From contig JAFTZH010000007.1 in NCBI GenBank assembly GCA_017464565.1, positions 1 through 32,974 on the forward strand: a DNA stretch of 32,974 nucleotides, read 5' to 3'. Of this stretch, positions 15,501 to 22,859 are shown piece by piece. Position 1 is the stretch's first letter. Every line of letters begins with the position of its first letter. Below the pieces are notes generated by a model, which was not told where the DNA came from, searched no databases, and saw only the letters and a list, made by a program, of their open reading frames with translations. This DNA comes from Clostridia bacterium (GTDB lineage Bacteria; Bacillota; Clostridia; Oscillospirales; CAG-272). A program made the translations under genes and the position numbers.

Positions 15501-16324
15501 AGTATCTCAGCAATACCGAGGATAACAACATTATTCTGGTAAATAAGGATTTTGAGGGCACTCTTAATACTTATAACAACGCAAAATCGGCATACGACGA
15601 CGCAAACGCGCTAGTTGCTGCTAAGCAGACTGCTGTAAATACTCTTAAGGAAGAACTGGCACAGCTTGAGGCTAATTCGGGTTCTGCCGACGATATCGCG
15701 GCAAAGAAGACCGAGATAGCTAACGCAGAGAAGGAACTCAGTGATGCCGAAACGGCTCTTAAGAATCCCAGAGCTGACTATATCGAGGCTTTGACTGCTC
15801 TCCGGAAGATAGTAGATTCGATATACGTAGACGCCAATAACGTGGCGACGGCGGCTTATAACGCAACCTCCGCTTACGACAAGGCTATCGAGTATCTTGA
15901 ATATCTCAAGGAGAACAGCAATTATTCCGATGAGATGATAGCCGATCTCGAGGCTATAATCTATCCTACCGATCCTTCTGCTTCTGATCCCAAGGACAGC
16001 TACGACAGAGCAAAAGAGATCGCTGACAGCGCAAAGGCTCTCGCGGATGACGTTTACAACAGAGTTAAGGATATTGACGGTATTGAGGTCGAGCCCTACG
16101 AGGTCGTTCTGAATCTTCCTAAAGCTGAAGACGCTGCGGGGGATACGGACAACGACAAGAATACTGTTCATAAATACGATTCCGACGAGAACAAGATAGC
16201 TCTCGTAACCTACGAAAACGGAACGTCGTTTATTCTCAACTTCAACAACTACGACGTTACCACGGAGGTTGACGGTGTAGTTTACACAGTTTCGGCGTAC
16301 GGATACGTCGTACTTAAAAAATGA
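12518..16324 (+). CDS. Large secreted DUF5696-like barrel protein, putative glycoside hydrolase
   Basis: This 1268-aa protein has a signal peptide (LAVLMLVSGLVITVGA) and no lipobox or wall anchor. Residues about 40-420 are beta-rich, with ILPYMGAG and GYTFFPDGSGTLFDF, a pattern I associate with the DUF5696 family. An acidic Ala/Glu/Thr-rich stretch (about 427-470) interrupts this part. Residues about 595-945 look like a (beta/alpha)8 glycosidase-type barrel (LYIETFGAVETT, NFILTGYTKGG, IGIFPDFDFVF, GISVSTLGSYLNSDF, NIDYALLKAIENGA). Residues about 1020-1200 are a coiled coil (KQTAVNTLKEELAQLEAN, KTEIANAEKELSDAETAL). The final strands (VTYENGTSFILNFNNYDV, YTVSAYGYVVL) resemble a glycosidase C-terminal beta domain, so the coiled coil looks inserted. 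Enzymatic activity is unproven, and catalytic acids cannot be assigned by eye. Confidence 0.75.
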   Translation: MKMKRIISTLLAVLMLVSGLVITVGAEDSTEETAPVYTYNTTNTAATIDYLKGTTIPAEEGAEGVKITSAEEKLATMDLRLEKDGYRLYVDAYSGEIATYCIATGETLFTNPYTVCDTIPTSGKEAHDTVKKKLLSQLVVKYTDVATGQSTEYYSYEWAAERGQIDVKNIKNGIRVEYTIGREEARMLVPRQIEKTAFETKILAVLDEALTTTDDNGVVTPGSSSFWYGKVKSYYTLKDPDAAVTEEAKKQMQSEFPITKKMDVYVLDSSAASTEIAKLEELIKTYVPSYTYEDLDEDHLLTEYQSQDENPPLFKMALEYTLDKYGVSVRLPANGIRFNESLYQLYSIEILPYMGAGTNPNSGYTFFPDGSGTLFDFEKLQDLGTTTAVTGKVYGQDYAYHDISGTHQEIIRYPVFGIKETETFVTEAASDGAVSGGDSAVAVAAEDSETAGTEGTVDTEEEVETITTEKDRGFIAIVEEGDALMELSAYHAISTDPYNTVKMIVYPRPQDSYNIADAISVGTNDEWTVVSSRKYTGNYKVRYIMLTDPDVAAEREVEDYYDCSYVGMAQAYRDYLVDKGVLTKLTEEDVEEDIPLYIETFGAVETTKKILSIPVNTMAPLTSFENIQTMYNELNAEGISNINFILTGYTKGGLSEASVPYNLKWESAVGGKSGFEDLIAFAKEKGIGIFPDFDFVFISNNSMFDGLSLKSHAVKTIDNRYTSKRVYSATKQTYISYYELAISPAYFDRFYTKLTENYLEYDPIGISVSTLGSYLNSDFDEDEPYNREDSKEFTVNAFEYLSENYNGVMTSGGNAYTWKYVDYITDIALDSSRYSQASASIPFLGMVLHGYVQIAGTPINMEGNIDYALLKAIENGASLNFILSYQNTDLLKESETLSQYYSVRYDIWFEDVVSIYNELNSVLKDVQTSAIVAHTFIPGERVPDDDELLADARAAVEEAVRIEDELAEASSTEAIDKLLEARKGIKNQITVELPKYLSNTEDNNIILVNKDFEGTLNTYNNAKSAYDDANALVAAKQTAVNTLKEELAQLEANSGSADDIAAKKTEIANAEKELSDAETALKNPRADYIEALTALRKIVDSIYVDANNVATAAYNATSAYDKAIEYLEYLKENSNYSDEMIADLEAIIYPTDPSASDPKDSYDRAKEIADSAKALADDVYNRVKDIDGIEVEPYEVVLNLPKAEDAAGDTDNDKNTVHKYDSDENKIALVTYENGTSFILNFNNYDVTTEVDGVVYTVSAYGYVVLKK

Positions 16325-16341
16325 AAGGGAGGTAATTAAAA

Positions 16342-17310
16342 ATGACTAAAGACGTAGCGCAAACCAAAGTAAAAGCGCCTAAAAGAAAAAAATCCGCCTC
16401 CCTTGACAGACGTAAGGCTCGCGGCGGATGGCTGTTCGTGCTTCCGTTCGTTATAGGATTTGTACTGATTTATCTTCCGATAGTAATAGACTCAATCAGA
16501 TACAGTTTCTATCAAATCAAGGTCGTAGCCGGCGGGGGATATCAGCTTATCCCCGTCGGTTGGGCGAACTACAACGAGGCTCTGTTCGTAAACCCCGATT
16601 ACGTTACTACGCTTTTGTCGGGACTTCAGAGTCTGGCGTTTGACATTCCTATGATTTTGATATTCTCGCTCTTTATGGCGGTTCTTCTTAATCAGAAAAT
16701 GGCAGGACGCGCAGTTTTCAGAGCAATATTCTTTATCCCCGTCATACTTTCAACGGGAATTATGGAGTCTATCGAGGCTCAGAACGTGCTTTCCGACTAT
16801 ATGGGAGAGGCGTCGGGTATCGAGGACGGTTCGGGAGAGAGTACCGCGTCTGAAATAGTATCCGCAATGGATATCGAGAAATTGTTCTCGGGAATGGCAG
16901 TCGGAGAAGGCTTGGTTACTTACGTAACTAACGCTATAAACAACATTTACAACATAGTAAACCGTTCGGGTGTACAGATGCTTATATTCCTTGCGGGACT
17001 TCAGTCTATCTCTCCCGCGATATACGAATCGGTACAGATAGACGGTGCTACCGCTTGGGAAACCTTCTGGAAGATAACCTTCCCGATGATAAGCCCGATG
17101 ATACTCGTAAACGCTGTCTATACTATAATAGACTCGTTTACTACGGATTCCAACGTAGTTATGACGTTTATTTCGGAAACATACCAAAAGGCAAACGGAA
17201 ACGTTCTCAGTTCTGCAATGGCGTGGATGTACTTCTTGATTGTTATATTGATAATAGCCGCAATAGCCGGAATCCTGTCGGCGTTTGTGTTCTATCAGAG
17301 ACGTGATTGA
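16342..17310 (+). CDS. Sugar ABC transporter permease, MalF-like (pair 2)
   Basis: This 322-aa MalF-type permease has a basic N-terminus (KAPKRKKSASLDRRKARGG), a first membrane segment at about 30-50 and an EAA loop ESVQIDGATAWETFWKITFP. Between the central membrane segments it carries a loop of about 65 residues (SDYMGEASGIEDGSGES through NIYNIVNRSG), seen in a subgroup of clostridial and Paenibacillus sugar permeases. The ribosome binding site is GGGAGG 9 nt upstream. It is 17 nt after the barrel-protein gene, so the two are likely co-translated, and it differs clearly from the first MalF-like protein of the operon. Confidence 0.9.
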   Translation: MTKDVAQTKVKAPKRKKSASLDRRKARGGWLFVLPFVIGFVLIYLPIVIDSIRYSFYQIKVVAGGGYQLIPVGWANYNEALFVNPDYVTTLLSGLQSLAFDIPMILIFSLFMAVLLNQKMAGRAVFRAIFFIPVILSTGIMESIEAQNVLSDYMGEASGIEDGSGESTASEIVSAMDIEKLFSGMAVGEGLVTYVTNAINNIYNIVNRSGVQMLIFLAGLQSISPAIYESVQIDGATAWETFWKITFPMISPMILVNAVYTIIDSFTTDSNVVMTFISETYQKANGNVLSSAMAWMYFLIVILIIAAIAGILSAFVFYQRRD

Positions 17311-17321
17311 GGAGGTTAGCA

Positions 17322-18440
17322 ATGAACGCACAGAATATTGATAACAAGCCTAAGGTTCAAAAAGAAACCAAAAACAAAATAAAGGTCGAGTTTGAAAGAA
17401 CTCCCCTTAAAGAGAGACTTAAGGCTAAATTCCTCTCGATGTTTTTCGTTAAAAAGGTAGTATGGTTTCTGTTCAGACTCGTACTGCTCGTAGGTATCTC
17501 TTACATAGTTCTTTTCCCGTTCTTTACGAAGATTGCAGGTTCCTTTATGGCACCCGAGGATTTCGTTGACGTAACGGTAAGACTTATACCTAAGAACTTT
17601 ACCCTCGACATTTACAAGGCTGTATGGACGGAGCTTAACTACTTTGAGGCATTTACGAATACGTTGCTTCTTTCCGCAAGTACGGCTGTAATTCAGACGC
17701 TGATATGCTGCTTCGTTGCTTACGGACTTGCAAAGTTCAAGTTCAAGGGTAACAAGTTCGTATTCCTCGCGGTTATCTTCTCGCTCGTAATACCTCACCA
17801 GACGCTTCAGCTCTCGCTGTTTATGAATTTCAGATATTTCGATATTCTCGGAATATTCCAATTCCTCAACGGCGGCGGAATAAGCTTGTTTGGAAAGACT
17901 ATAACGAACGATTTCCTCGCGGCGATAGATATTTTCCCCGACACTTGGGAGAAATTTACCACCAGCGGAATTACCCTTACCAACACCTATTGGCCTATGA
18001 TAATCCTTTCGCTCTGCGGACTCGCGTTTAAGAACGGACTTTACATATTTATGCTGAGACAGTTCTTCAGAGGCGTTCCCGACGAGCTTGAGGAATCGGC
18101 TTATATAGACGGTTCGGGTATAATCAGAACGTTTATTACTATCATTCTGCCTCTGTCCATACCGATGATGATAACGGTATTCCTGTTCGCATTCTCGTGG
18201 CAGTGGACGGACGACTTCTACACGAACCTCTTCTTCACTACGACCAAGACGGTTCTGATGCCGAAGATAGTAGGAATCCCCTCTTCGCTCACTACCGATT
18301 ATGCGGGACAAAACCTGTATTACTCGGCTATAAGAAATACTTGCGGAATTATGATAATAGCTCCGCTCGTAGTAGTATACCTCTTCTGCCAGAAGTATCT
18401 GGTACAGGGTATCGAGCGTTCGGGACTTACTGCAGACTAA
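17322..18440 (+). CDS. Sugar ABC transporter permease, MalG-like (pair 2)
   Basis: This 372-aa MalG-type permease is longer than usual (about 280). An extended charged N-terminus precedes the first membrane segment (about 48-72). A loop around residues 190-220 (FQFLNGGGISLFGKT, IDIFPDTWEKFTTSG) accounts for the rest. The EAA loop is ESAYIDGSGIIRTFITIILP. The ATG at 17322 has GAGGAGG 6 nt upstream; an in-frame TTG at 17307 overlaps that site and is rejected. It is the last gene of the operon, followed by a strong terminator, and would dimerise with the permease just upstream. Confidence 0.9.
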   Translation: MNAQNIDNKPKVQKETKNKIKVEFERTPLKERLKAKFLSMFFVKKVVWFLFRLVLLVGISYIVLFPFFTKIAGSFMAPEDFVDVTVRLIPKNFTLDIYKAVWTELNYFEAFTNTLLLSASTAVIQTLICCFVAYGLAKFKFKGNKFVFLAVIFSLVIPHQTLQLSLFMNFRYFDILGIFQFLNGGGISLFGKTITNDFLAAIDIFPDTWEKFTTSGITLTNTYWPMIILSLCGLAFKNGLYIFMLRQFFRGVPDELEESAYIDGSGIIRTFITIILPLSIPMMITVFLFAFSWQWTDDFYTNLFFTTTKTVLMPKIVGIPSSLTTDYAGQNLYYSAIRNTCGIMIIAPLVVVYLFCQKYLVQGIERSGLTAD

Positions 18441-18458
18441 TAAAAAAACAGACGTTTT

Positions 18459-18495
18459 CGGACGGCAGCCGCAAGACTGCCGTCCGTTTTCATTT
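18459..18495 (+). terminator. Terminator of the transport operon
   Basis: CGGACGGCAG (18459-18468) pairs perfectly with CTGCCGTCCG (18477-18486), followed by TTTTCATTTT. It starts 19 nt after the last permease stop. Confidence 0.9.
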
Positions 18496-18529
18496 TGGGG
18501 GATTGAAGAGATTTTTTCGGGGGATTTTT

Positions 18530-18569
18530 GTGGGGGGAGGGACTTTTTGCAAAAAGTTCCTCCCCCCAC
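18530..18569. repeat. Dispersed 40-bp palindrome, copy 1
   Basis: Two 20-nt arms meet at CTTTTTG|CAAAAAG and continue outward as GGGA, GGGGGG and GTG with a single G.T wobble pair (18541 with 18558). A close relative with the same core occurs at the window's right end. It lies between two convergent genes (last permease and eno). G-rich runs flank it on the left and CCCCCCTCTTAAAAAACTTT on the right. Confidence 0.8.
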
Positions 18570-18656
18570 GCCCCCCTCTTAAAAAACTTTAAAGCGTTTG
18601 GTGTGATTAATTCGTTAGTTTGGACTTTCAACGTGGAGAATTTTTTAGGAGCCGCG

Positions 18657-19967
18657 TTATATTTTAAAGGTTTTGTCCGGTATTGCCTCGGGCATTCCGC
18701 TAAAGCCGTATCGTCCGCCGCTGTTCAGCGCCGCTTCTATTCGGAGAAGTCTGTTGTATTTGGCTACGCGCTCACTGCGGCAGGGCGCTCCCGATTTTAT
18801 AAACGGAGCGTTCAGAGCCACGGCGATATCGGCTATCGTAGTGTCCTCGGTCTCGCCGCTTCTGTGGGAGAGGATAAAACGGTATCCCGCCTCCTTCGCG
18901 GTGTGTATTACGTCAAAGGTTTCGCTCAGGGTGCCTATCTGATTGGGCTTTATAAGAATGGAATTTGCCGCCTTTACCGATATTCCGTGCTTAAGACGCT
19001 CGGTGTTGGTGACGAAGAAGTCGTCTCCGACGAGCATAATTTTGTTTCCTATTTTCTCGGTGAGCTTGCTCCAACCGTCAAAGTCGCGCTGGTCGAGAGC
19101 GTCCTCTATTGACATTATGGGATAACGGGATACGAGTCCGCACCAATAGTCTATCATTTCGTCGCGCGTGTACTTTTTTTGACGCTTGGACATTATATAA
19201 ACGCCCTCCTCCTCGGAGTACCATTCGGACGCGGCGGCGTCAAGCGCAATCATAACGCTTGAGGTATCGTATCCCGCTTGCTCAATGGCGCTTATTATCA
19301 GCTCGATAGCCTGCTCGTCGCTTTGCAGATTTGGAGCGTATCCCCCTTCGTCTCCTACCGTCGTCGCGTACATATTGTTTTTGAGAAGCTTTCCGAGAGC
19401 GGCGTATATCTCGCTTCCCGCGCGGATAGCTTCGGCAAAGCTTTTTGCTCCGACGGGAACTATCATAAACTCCTGTATCTCAACGTTGTTGGCGGCGTGA
19501 GCTCCGCCGTTGATAATATTCATCATCGGAACGGGCAATCTGAAGGATTCAACCCCTCCGAGATATCTGTAAAGCGGAATGTGATACCAATTTGCCGCGG
19601 CTCTCGCGGCGGCGAGAGAGACCGAGAGCAGGGCGTTAGCACCGAGATTTGATTTATCGGGCGTTCCGTCGAGCTTTAGCAAAACTCTGTCAAGCTCGTA
19701 TTGCTCGGCGGCACTGATACCTGATATGGCGGGGGATATCACACGGCAGACGTTACATACGGCGGTACTGACGCCCTTGCCGTTAAATCGGGAGGGGTCG
19801 CCGTCCCTTTTTTCGTGCGCCTCGTAGATACCCGTAGAGGCGCCCGACGGAACGCTTGCCATTCCCACGGTGCCGTCGGAAAGAAATACCGTCGATTCAA
19901 CGGTGGGGTTTCCTCTTGAGTCGAGTATCTCGCGGGCGCAGCATTTTACTATTTGCGGTTTGTTCAT
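18657..19967 (-). CDS. eno: Enolase
   Basis: This 436-aa enolase (2-phosphoglycerate hydratase/dehydratase, glycolysis) is full length. Visible residues by family alignment are SGASTG (substrate loop), E166 in NNVEIQEF, D206-E207 in [10 protein letters not shown], metal ligands D243 (ALDAAASE), E288 (SIEDALDQ) and D315 (VGDDFFVTN), K340 (ILIKPNQ), SHRSGETED and K391 in [16 protein letters not shown]. All catalytic and Mg-binding positions appear intact. Small departures such as DDFFVTN for the usual DDLFVTN are conservative. The ribosome binding site AAGGAAG precedes MNKPQIVK. It is monocistronic, convergent with the transport operon and divergent from the SleL-like gene. Confidence 0.97.
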   Translation of the reverse strand: MNKPQIVKCCAREILDSRGNPTVESTVFLSDGTVGMASVPSGASTGIYEAHEKRDGDPSRFNGKGVSTAVCNVCRVISPAISGISAAEQYELDRVLLKLDGTPDKSNLGANALLSVSLAAARAAANWYHIPLYRYLGGVESFRLPVPMMNIINGGAHAANNVEIQEFMIVPVGAKSFAEAIRAGSEIYAALGKLLKNNMYATTVGDEGGYAPNLQSDEQAIELIISAIEQAGYDTSSVMIALDAAASEWYSEEEGVYIMSKRQKKYTRDEMIDYWCGLVSRYPIMSIEDALDQRDFDGWSKLTEKIGNKIMLVGDDFFVTNTERLKHGISVKAANSILIKPNQIGTLSETFDVIHTAKEAGYRFILSHRSGETEDTTIADIAVALNAPFIKSGAPCRSERVAKYNRLLRIEAALNSGGRYGFSGMPEAIPDKTFKI

Positions 19968-20059
19968 TTTGCTTAAACTTCCTTTCTGTGAAATATTTTT
20001 GATTATAAAGCTATTATTTACAGCTATGCGTAAAATATGCCTTTATAGGAGTTTTTGCA

Positions 20060-20089
20060 TTGACTTTATATTCGCTTTTCACATAGAAT
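20060..20089 (+). promoter_or_regulatory. Promoter of the SleL-like gene
   Basis: TTGACT (20060-20065) and TAGAAT (20084-20089) with 18-nt spacing lie about 40 nt before the start codon. Confidence 0.55.
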
Positions 20090-20131
20090 GATATTGCAGA
20101 TTTTCTGTAAAAAAAGTTTAAGGAGAAACCA

Positions 20132-21430
20132 ATGATAATTTATACTGTGGAGCAGGGAGACAGCCTTTATTCGATAGCGGGGAGGCTTGGGACAGACGCG
20201 GAGCTTATAGCGAGGGACAATGGGATTGAAAACTCAGATAAGCTCGTCGTGGGTCAGGCGCTAGCGGTGAGGATACCCGACGTCGTACATACCGTTTCGG
20301 AGGGAGAGAATCTTTATTCGTTGGCGCAGACTTACGGGAGAACGGTAAACGAGCTTTGGCGGCGCAATCCGCATCTCTGCGGAAGAATAGGACTTGAGGC
20401 GGGCGACAGGATAGTGATATCGGACGGTAAGGACGAGGGTGAGGAGCCTATATCGGTGAACGCTTTCGTATATCCATCGGTAAATCGGGAGCTTCTTACG
20501 AAAACACTCCCGTATCTTACTTATCTTACGATATTTTCATACGGTATCGAGGAGGACGCGGAGCTGATAGAGATTGACGACGAAGAAATCATAGAGACCG
20601 CGCGCAGATACGGCGTGGCTCCGATAATGCTCGTTTCGAATATCGACGCGGACGGAAATTTTTCGCCCGATACGGTGAACGCCCTTCTTGCGGACAAAAC
20701 GCTTGAGGACAGACTCATAGGAAATATCCTCTCTGCCGTTTCGAAAAAACGGTACGGAGGAGCGGCGATTGATTTTGAATACGTTTCTGCGGAAAACGCG
20801 GAGGCGCTTTCCTCGCTCGTATCAAGACTTAATGAAAAGCTCGGAAGCGGAGGATATCCGCTGTTCGTTCTCGTAGCTCCCAAACGCGAAGACGGAGAGG
20901 AGGGGCTATTGTGCGAGGGACACGATTATTCCGTTCTCGGAAATTCATCTGACGGATTGATGATAGAAACGTACACGATGAGAAGCAGTTATGATTCGCC
21001 TTCGGCGTTGCTTCCTGTCCGGGAGGCAGAGAGAATATTGGAATACGCCGCGGATAAGGTAAAGCCGAGAAAGCTGTTTTTGGGTATGGCGAATTACGGA
21101 TACGATTGGATTTTGCCGTATTCTGCGGGAGAGAGCCGCGCTGTGTGCGTCGGGAATGCCGACGCCGTAAAGCTGGCGGGAGAGCGCGGAGCGGATATTA
21201 AATACGACGAGGAGGCGCAGTCGCCTTATTTTGAGTACTATTCCGATGATGAAGGGGTATCGAGAAAGCACGCGGTATACTTTCAGGACGCGAGATGTGT
21301 GCGCGCATCGCTTGATACGGTGAAAAAGCAGGGGGTTGGAGGTATAGCCGTGTGGAACGCTATGAAATACTCTCCGCAGCTTTGGCTCACGCTTGACGGA
21401 ACTTGCAGAATAAAGAGAATTTTTGATTGA
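20132..21430 (+). CDS. LysM-GH18 spore cortex-lytic hydrolase, SleL/YaaH-like
   Basis: This 432-aa protein has two N-terminal LysM modules (about 2-48, YTVEQGDSLYSIAGRLG; about 51-97, HTVSEGENLYSLAQTYG) that bind peptidoglycan. A GH18 domain of about 320 residues follows, with the catalytic strand GGAAIDFEYV; the Glu is the expected acid, although the first Asp positions of the classic DxxDxDxE are replaced by small residues. GMANYGYDW and the final GVGGIAVWNAMKYS are typical of SleL/YaaH enzymes, which cleave cortex fragments as N-acetylglucosaminidases during germination. No signal peptide is seen, as is usual for spore-deposited members. The ribosome binding site is AAGGAG before the ATG. 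Confidence 0.88.
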   Translation: MIIYTVEQGDSLYSIAGRLGTDAELIARDNGIENSDKLVVGQALAVRIPDVVHTVSEGENLYSLAQTYGRTVNELWRRNPHLCGRIGLEAGDRIVISDGKDEGEEPISVNAFVYPSVNRELLTKTLPYLTYLTIFSYGIEEDAELIEIDDEEIIETARRYGVAPIMLVSNIDADGNFSPDTVNALLADKTLEDRLIGNILSAVSKKRYGGAAIDFEYVSAENAEALSSLVSRLNEKLGSGGYPLFVLVAPKREDGEEGLLCEGHDYSVLGNSSDGLMIETYTMRSSYDSPSALLPVREAERILEYAADKVKPRKLFLGMANYGYDWILPYSAGESRAVCVGNADAVKLAGERGADIKYDEEAQSPYFEYYSDDEGVSRKHAVYFQDARCVRASLDTVKKQGVGGIAVWNAMKYSPQLWLTLDGTCRIKRIFD

Positions 21431-21435
21431 AGCTG

Positions 21436-21464
21436 TTGACATAAGGCGGAAAGAGTGATAAAAT
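21436..21464 (+). promoter_or_regulatory. Promoter of the cobalamin-regulated pair
   Basis: TTGACA (21436-21441) and TAAAAT (21459-21464) with 17-nt spacing begin only 6 nt after the upstream stop codon. The transcript would start just before the riboswitch. Confidence 0.7.
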
Positions 21465-21483
21465 ATCATTCGTATATCGGGGC

Positions 21484-21700
21484 GCTTGAAAAAGCTTAAT
21501 AAGGAAATAGGTGAAAATCCTATACGAGCGTGTCGCCGTAAGCAGTGAGCGATTCGGCGCGGTACTGCCGCAGAGTACCGTAATATCATTGGAATGAAAA
21601 GGGTTTGATTTTTATCCCGTCGTTCCGAGAAGATGCCGAGACGCGTTGTGAGAACCACTTATCTGTGAGTCGGAAGACTTGCCCCCGTCTGTATTCAAGC
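21484..21700 (+). promoter_or_regulatory. Cobalamin (B12) riboswitch
   Basis: The B12 box is present at 21666-21684 (GAGTCGGAAGACTTGCCC), with the upstream AGGAAATAGGTGAAAATCCT element (21500-21519) and the GCCGTAAGCAGTGAG core. The closing helix pairs GCTTGA (21484-21489) with TCAAGC (21695-21700). No terminator with a T-run follows, so translational control of the gene at 21770 seems more likely than attenuation. Confidence 0.9.
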
Positions 21701-21769
21701 CGCACGTACCGGCGTCGCTTTGCGAGAATATAGCGTATACGAATAATAAATAAAAATAAGGAGACAAAA

Positions 21770-22180
21770 ATGAAACAATTACAGACGAACAAATCAAGTA
21801 GAATTTTGTCTGCATTACTCCTGCTTTTGCTTACTGCGGCGATAGCGTTTTCGGCAGTTGGATGCGACAACGGCGTGCGCGGAGAGGGAGACAAGGAATT
21901 CCTTTTCAAGGTCGTTACGGCGGACGGAACGACGAAAGAGTATACGGTACGCACCGATAAAGAGACGGTTGGCGAGGCTCTTCTTGACGAGGGGCTTATC
22001 GCGGGAGAGGACGGCGCTTACGGTCTTTACGTAAAGACGGTTGACGGCGAGACCCACGAATACGAAACCGACGGAACGTACTGGGCGTTTTATATCGGAG
22101 ACGATTACGCTATGACGGGTGTTGACGCTACCGATATAGAAGAAGGAAAAATTTATTCCTTCAAGGCAGAAAAAGGCTGA
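21770..22180 (+). CDS. DUF4430 lipoprotein, putative cobalamin-binding
   Basis: This 136-aa protein starts with a signal peptide ending in SAVGC, a lipobox that would anchor it to the outer face of the membrane. The rest is a single DUF4430 domain (FKVVTADGTTKEYTVRTDKETVGEALLDEG, shown here by its parts FKVVTADG and TVGEALLDEGL, then YWAFYIGDDYAMTGVDATDIEEGKIYSF). The DUF4430 fold resembles the C-terminal beta domain of transcobalamin and intrinsic factor. Its position directly after a B12 riboswitch supports capture of cobalamin or a corrinoid. Its stop overlaps the start of the next gene by one base, so the two are coupled. Binding itself is inferred. Confidence 0.82.
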   Translation: MKQLQTNKSSRILSALLLLLLTAAIAFSAVGCDNGVRGEGDKEFLFKVVTADGTTKEYTVRTDKETVGEALLDEGLIAGEDGAYGLYVKTVDGETHEYETDGTYWAFYIGDDYAMTGVDATDIEEGKIYSFKAEKG

Positions 22181-22725
22181 TGACATCCCCAAAAAAGAGA
22201 AATTCGCTTGAACGGCTGAGGCTTCTTGCCGTATTCGCTATGCTCGGCGTTATTATGTATATATCGGATATACTTATGGAGTTTTTACCGAACGTTCATA
22301 TAGTGGGCGTTCTGACCGTGGTGTATACTATCGTTTATCGGGTAAAAGCGCTCGTGCCGATATATATTTACGTTTTTCTTAACGGACTGTTTTCGGGTTT
22401 TGGAATATGGTGGCTGGCGTATCTCTATATATGGACGATGCTGTGGGGGGCGGTAATGCTCGTTCCGAGAAGGCTCGGAGAGCGTCCTAGATATATCGTT
22501 TATATCGTTTTGTGTACGCTTCACGGGCTGTGCTTCGGGCTTTTATACGCGCCCGTTCAGATGCTGTATAATTCTGACCTTGAATATATAATAGCGTGGG
22601 TAGCCGTGGGCTTCGTTACCGCCGATATCTACCACGCGATAGGAAACTGTATATTCGGGATACTTTTGATATACCCTCTTTCAAGGCTTCTTATAAGGCT
22701 TGAGGGGAAAATGAAAATAGCCTGA
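22180..22725 (+). CDS. ECF transporter S component, probable cobalamin-specific
   Basis: This 181-aa hydrophobic protein has about six membrane segments (LLAVFAMLGVIMYISDIL, VVYTIVYRVKALVPIYIYVF, WLAYLYIWTMLWGAVML and others). The N-terminal pattern and length fit ECF-type S components, which bind a vitamin and dock on a shared EcfA-EcfA'-EcfT energy unit, none of which is encoded here. The B12 riboswitch and the DUF4430 lipoprotein suggest a cobalamin-specific S component of the CbrT/CblT kind. It starts at an ATG overlapping the upstream stop (TGATG). A strong terminator follows. Transport of cobalamin is inferred from regulation, not from a visible binding motif. Confidence 0.78.
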   Translation: MTSPKKRNSLERLRLLAVFAMLGVIMYISDILMEFLPNVHIVGVLTVVYTIVYRVKALVPIYIYVFLNGLFSGFGIWWLAYLYIWTMLWGAVMLVPRRLGERPRYIVYIVLCTLHGLCFGLLYAPVQMLYNSDLEYIIAWVAVGFVTADIYHAIGNCIFGILLIYPLSRLLIRLEGKMKIA

Positions 22726-22731
22726 ATCGTT

Positions 22732-22770
22732 CCGCCTATGCGCCGCTATCGGCGCATAGGCGGATTTTTA
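22732..22770 (+). terminator. Terminator after the cobalamin pair
   Basis: CCGCCTATGCGCC (22732-22744) pairs perfectly with GGCGCATAGGCGG (22751-22763), followed by ATTTTTA. Confidence 0.9.
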
Positions 22771-22796
22771 TACGCCGAGAAGATATTATATTTATA

Positions 22797-22825
22797 TTGA
22801 CAAAAAAACTTTCCTGTGATATACT
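22797..22825 (+). promoter_or_regulatory. Promoter of the Thr-rich lipoprotein gene
   Basis: TTGACA (22797-22802) and TATACT (22820-22825) have 17-nt spacing. GAGGAGG lies just before the ATG at 22860. Confidence 0.75.
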
Positions 22826-22859
22826 GATATTGTAAATTATCATCAACGAGGAGGCAATA

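Noticed and set aside
17316..18569. 417-codon minus-strand frame opposite the last permease
   Set aside because: It covers a clear MalG-type gene and its terminator, and its translation looks like an Arg/Tyr-rich reverse reading. Not a gene.
18530..18569. The palindrome as a mobile insertion element
   Set aside because: No transposase, target-site duplication or internal gene is seen; a short intergenic palindromic repeat fits better.
18528..19112. 194-codon plus-strand frame beginning in the palindromic repeat
   Set aside because: It reads through the repeat and antisense to the 3' half of eno, which is a clear gene on the other strand.
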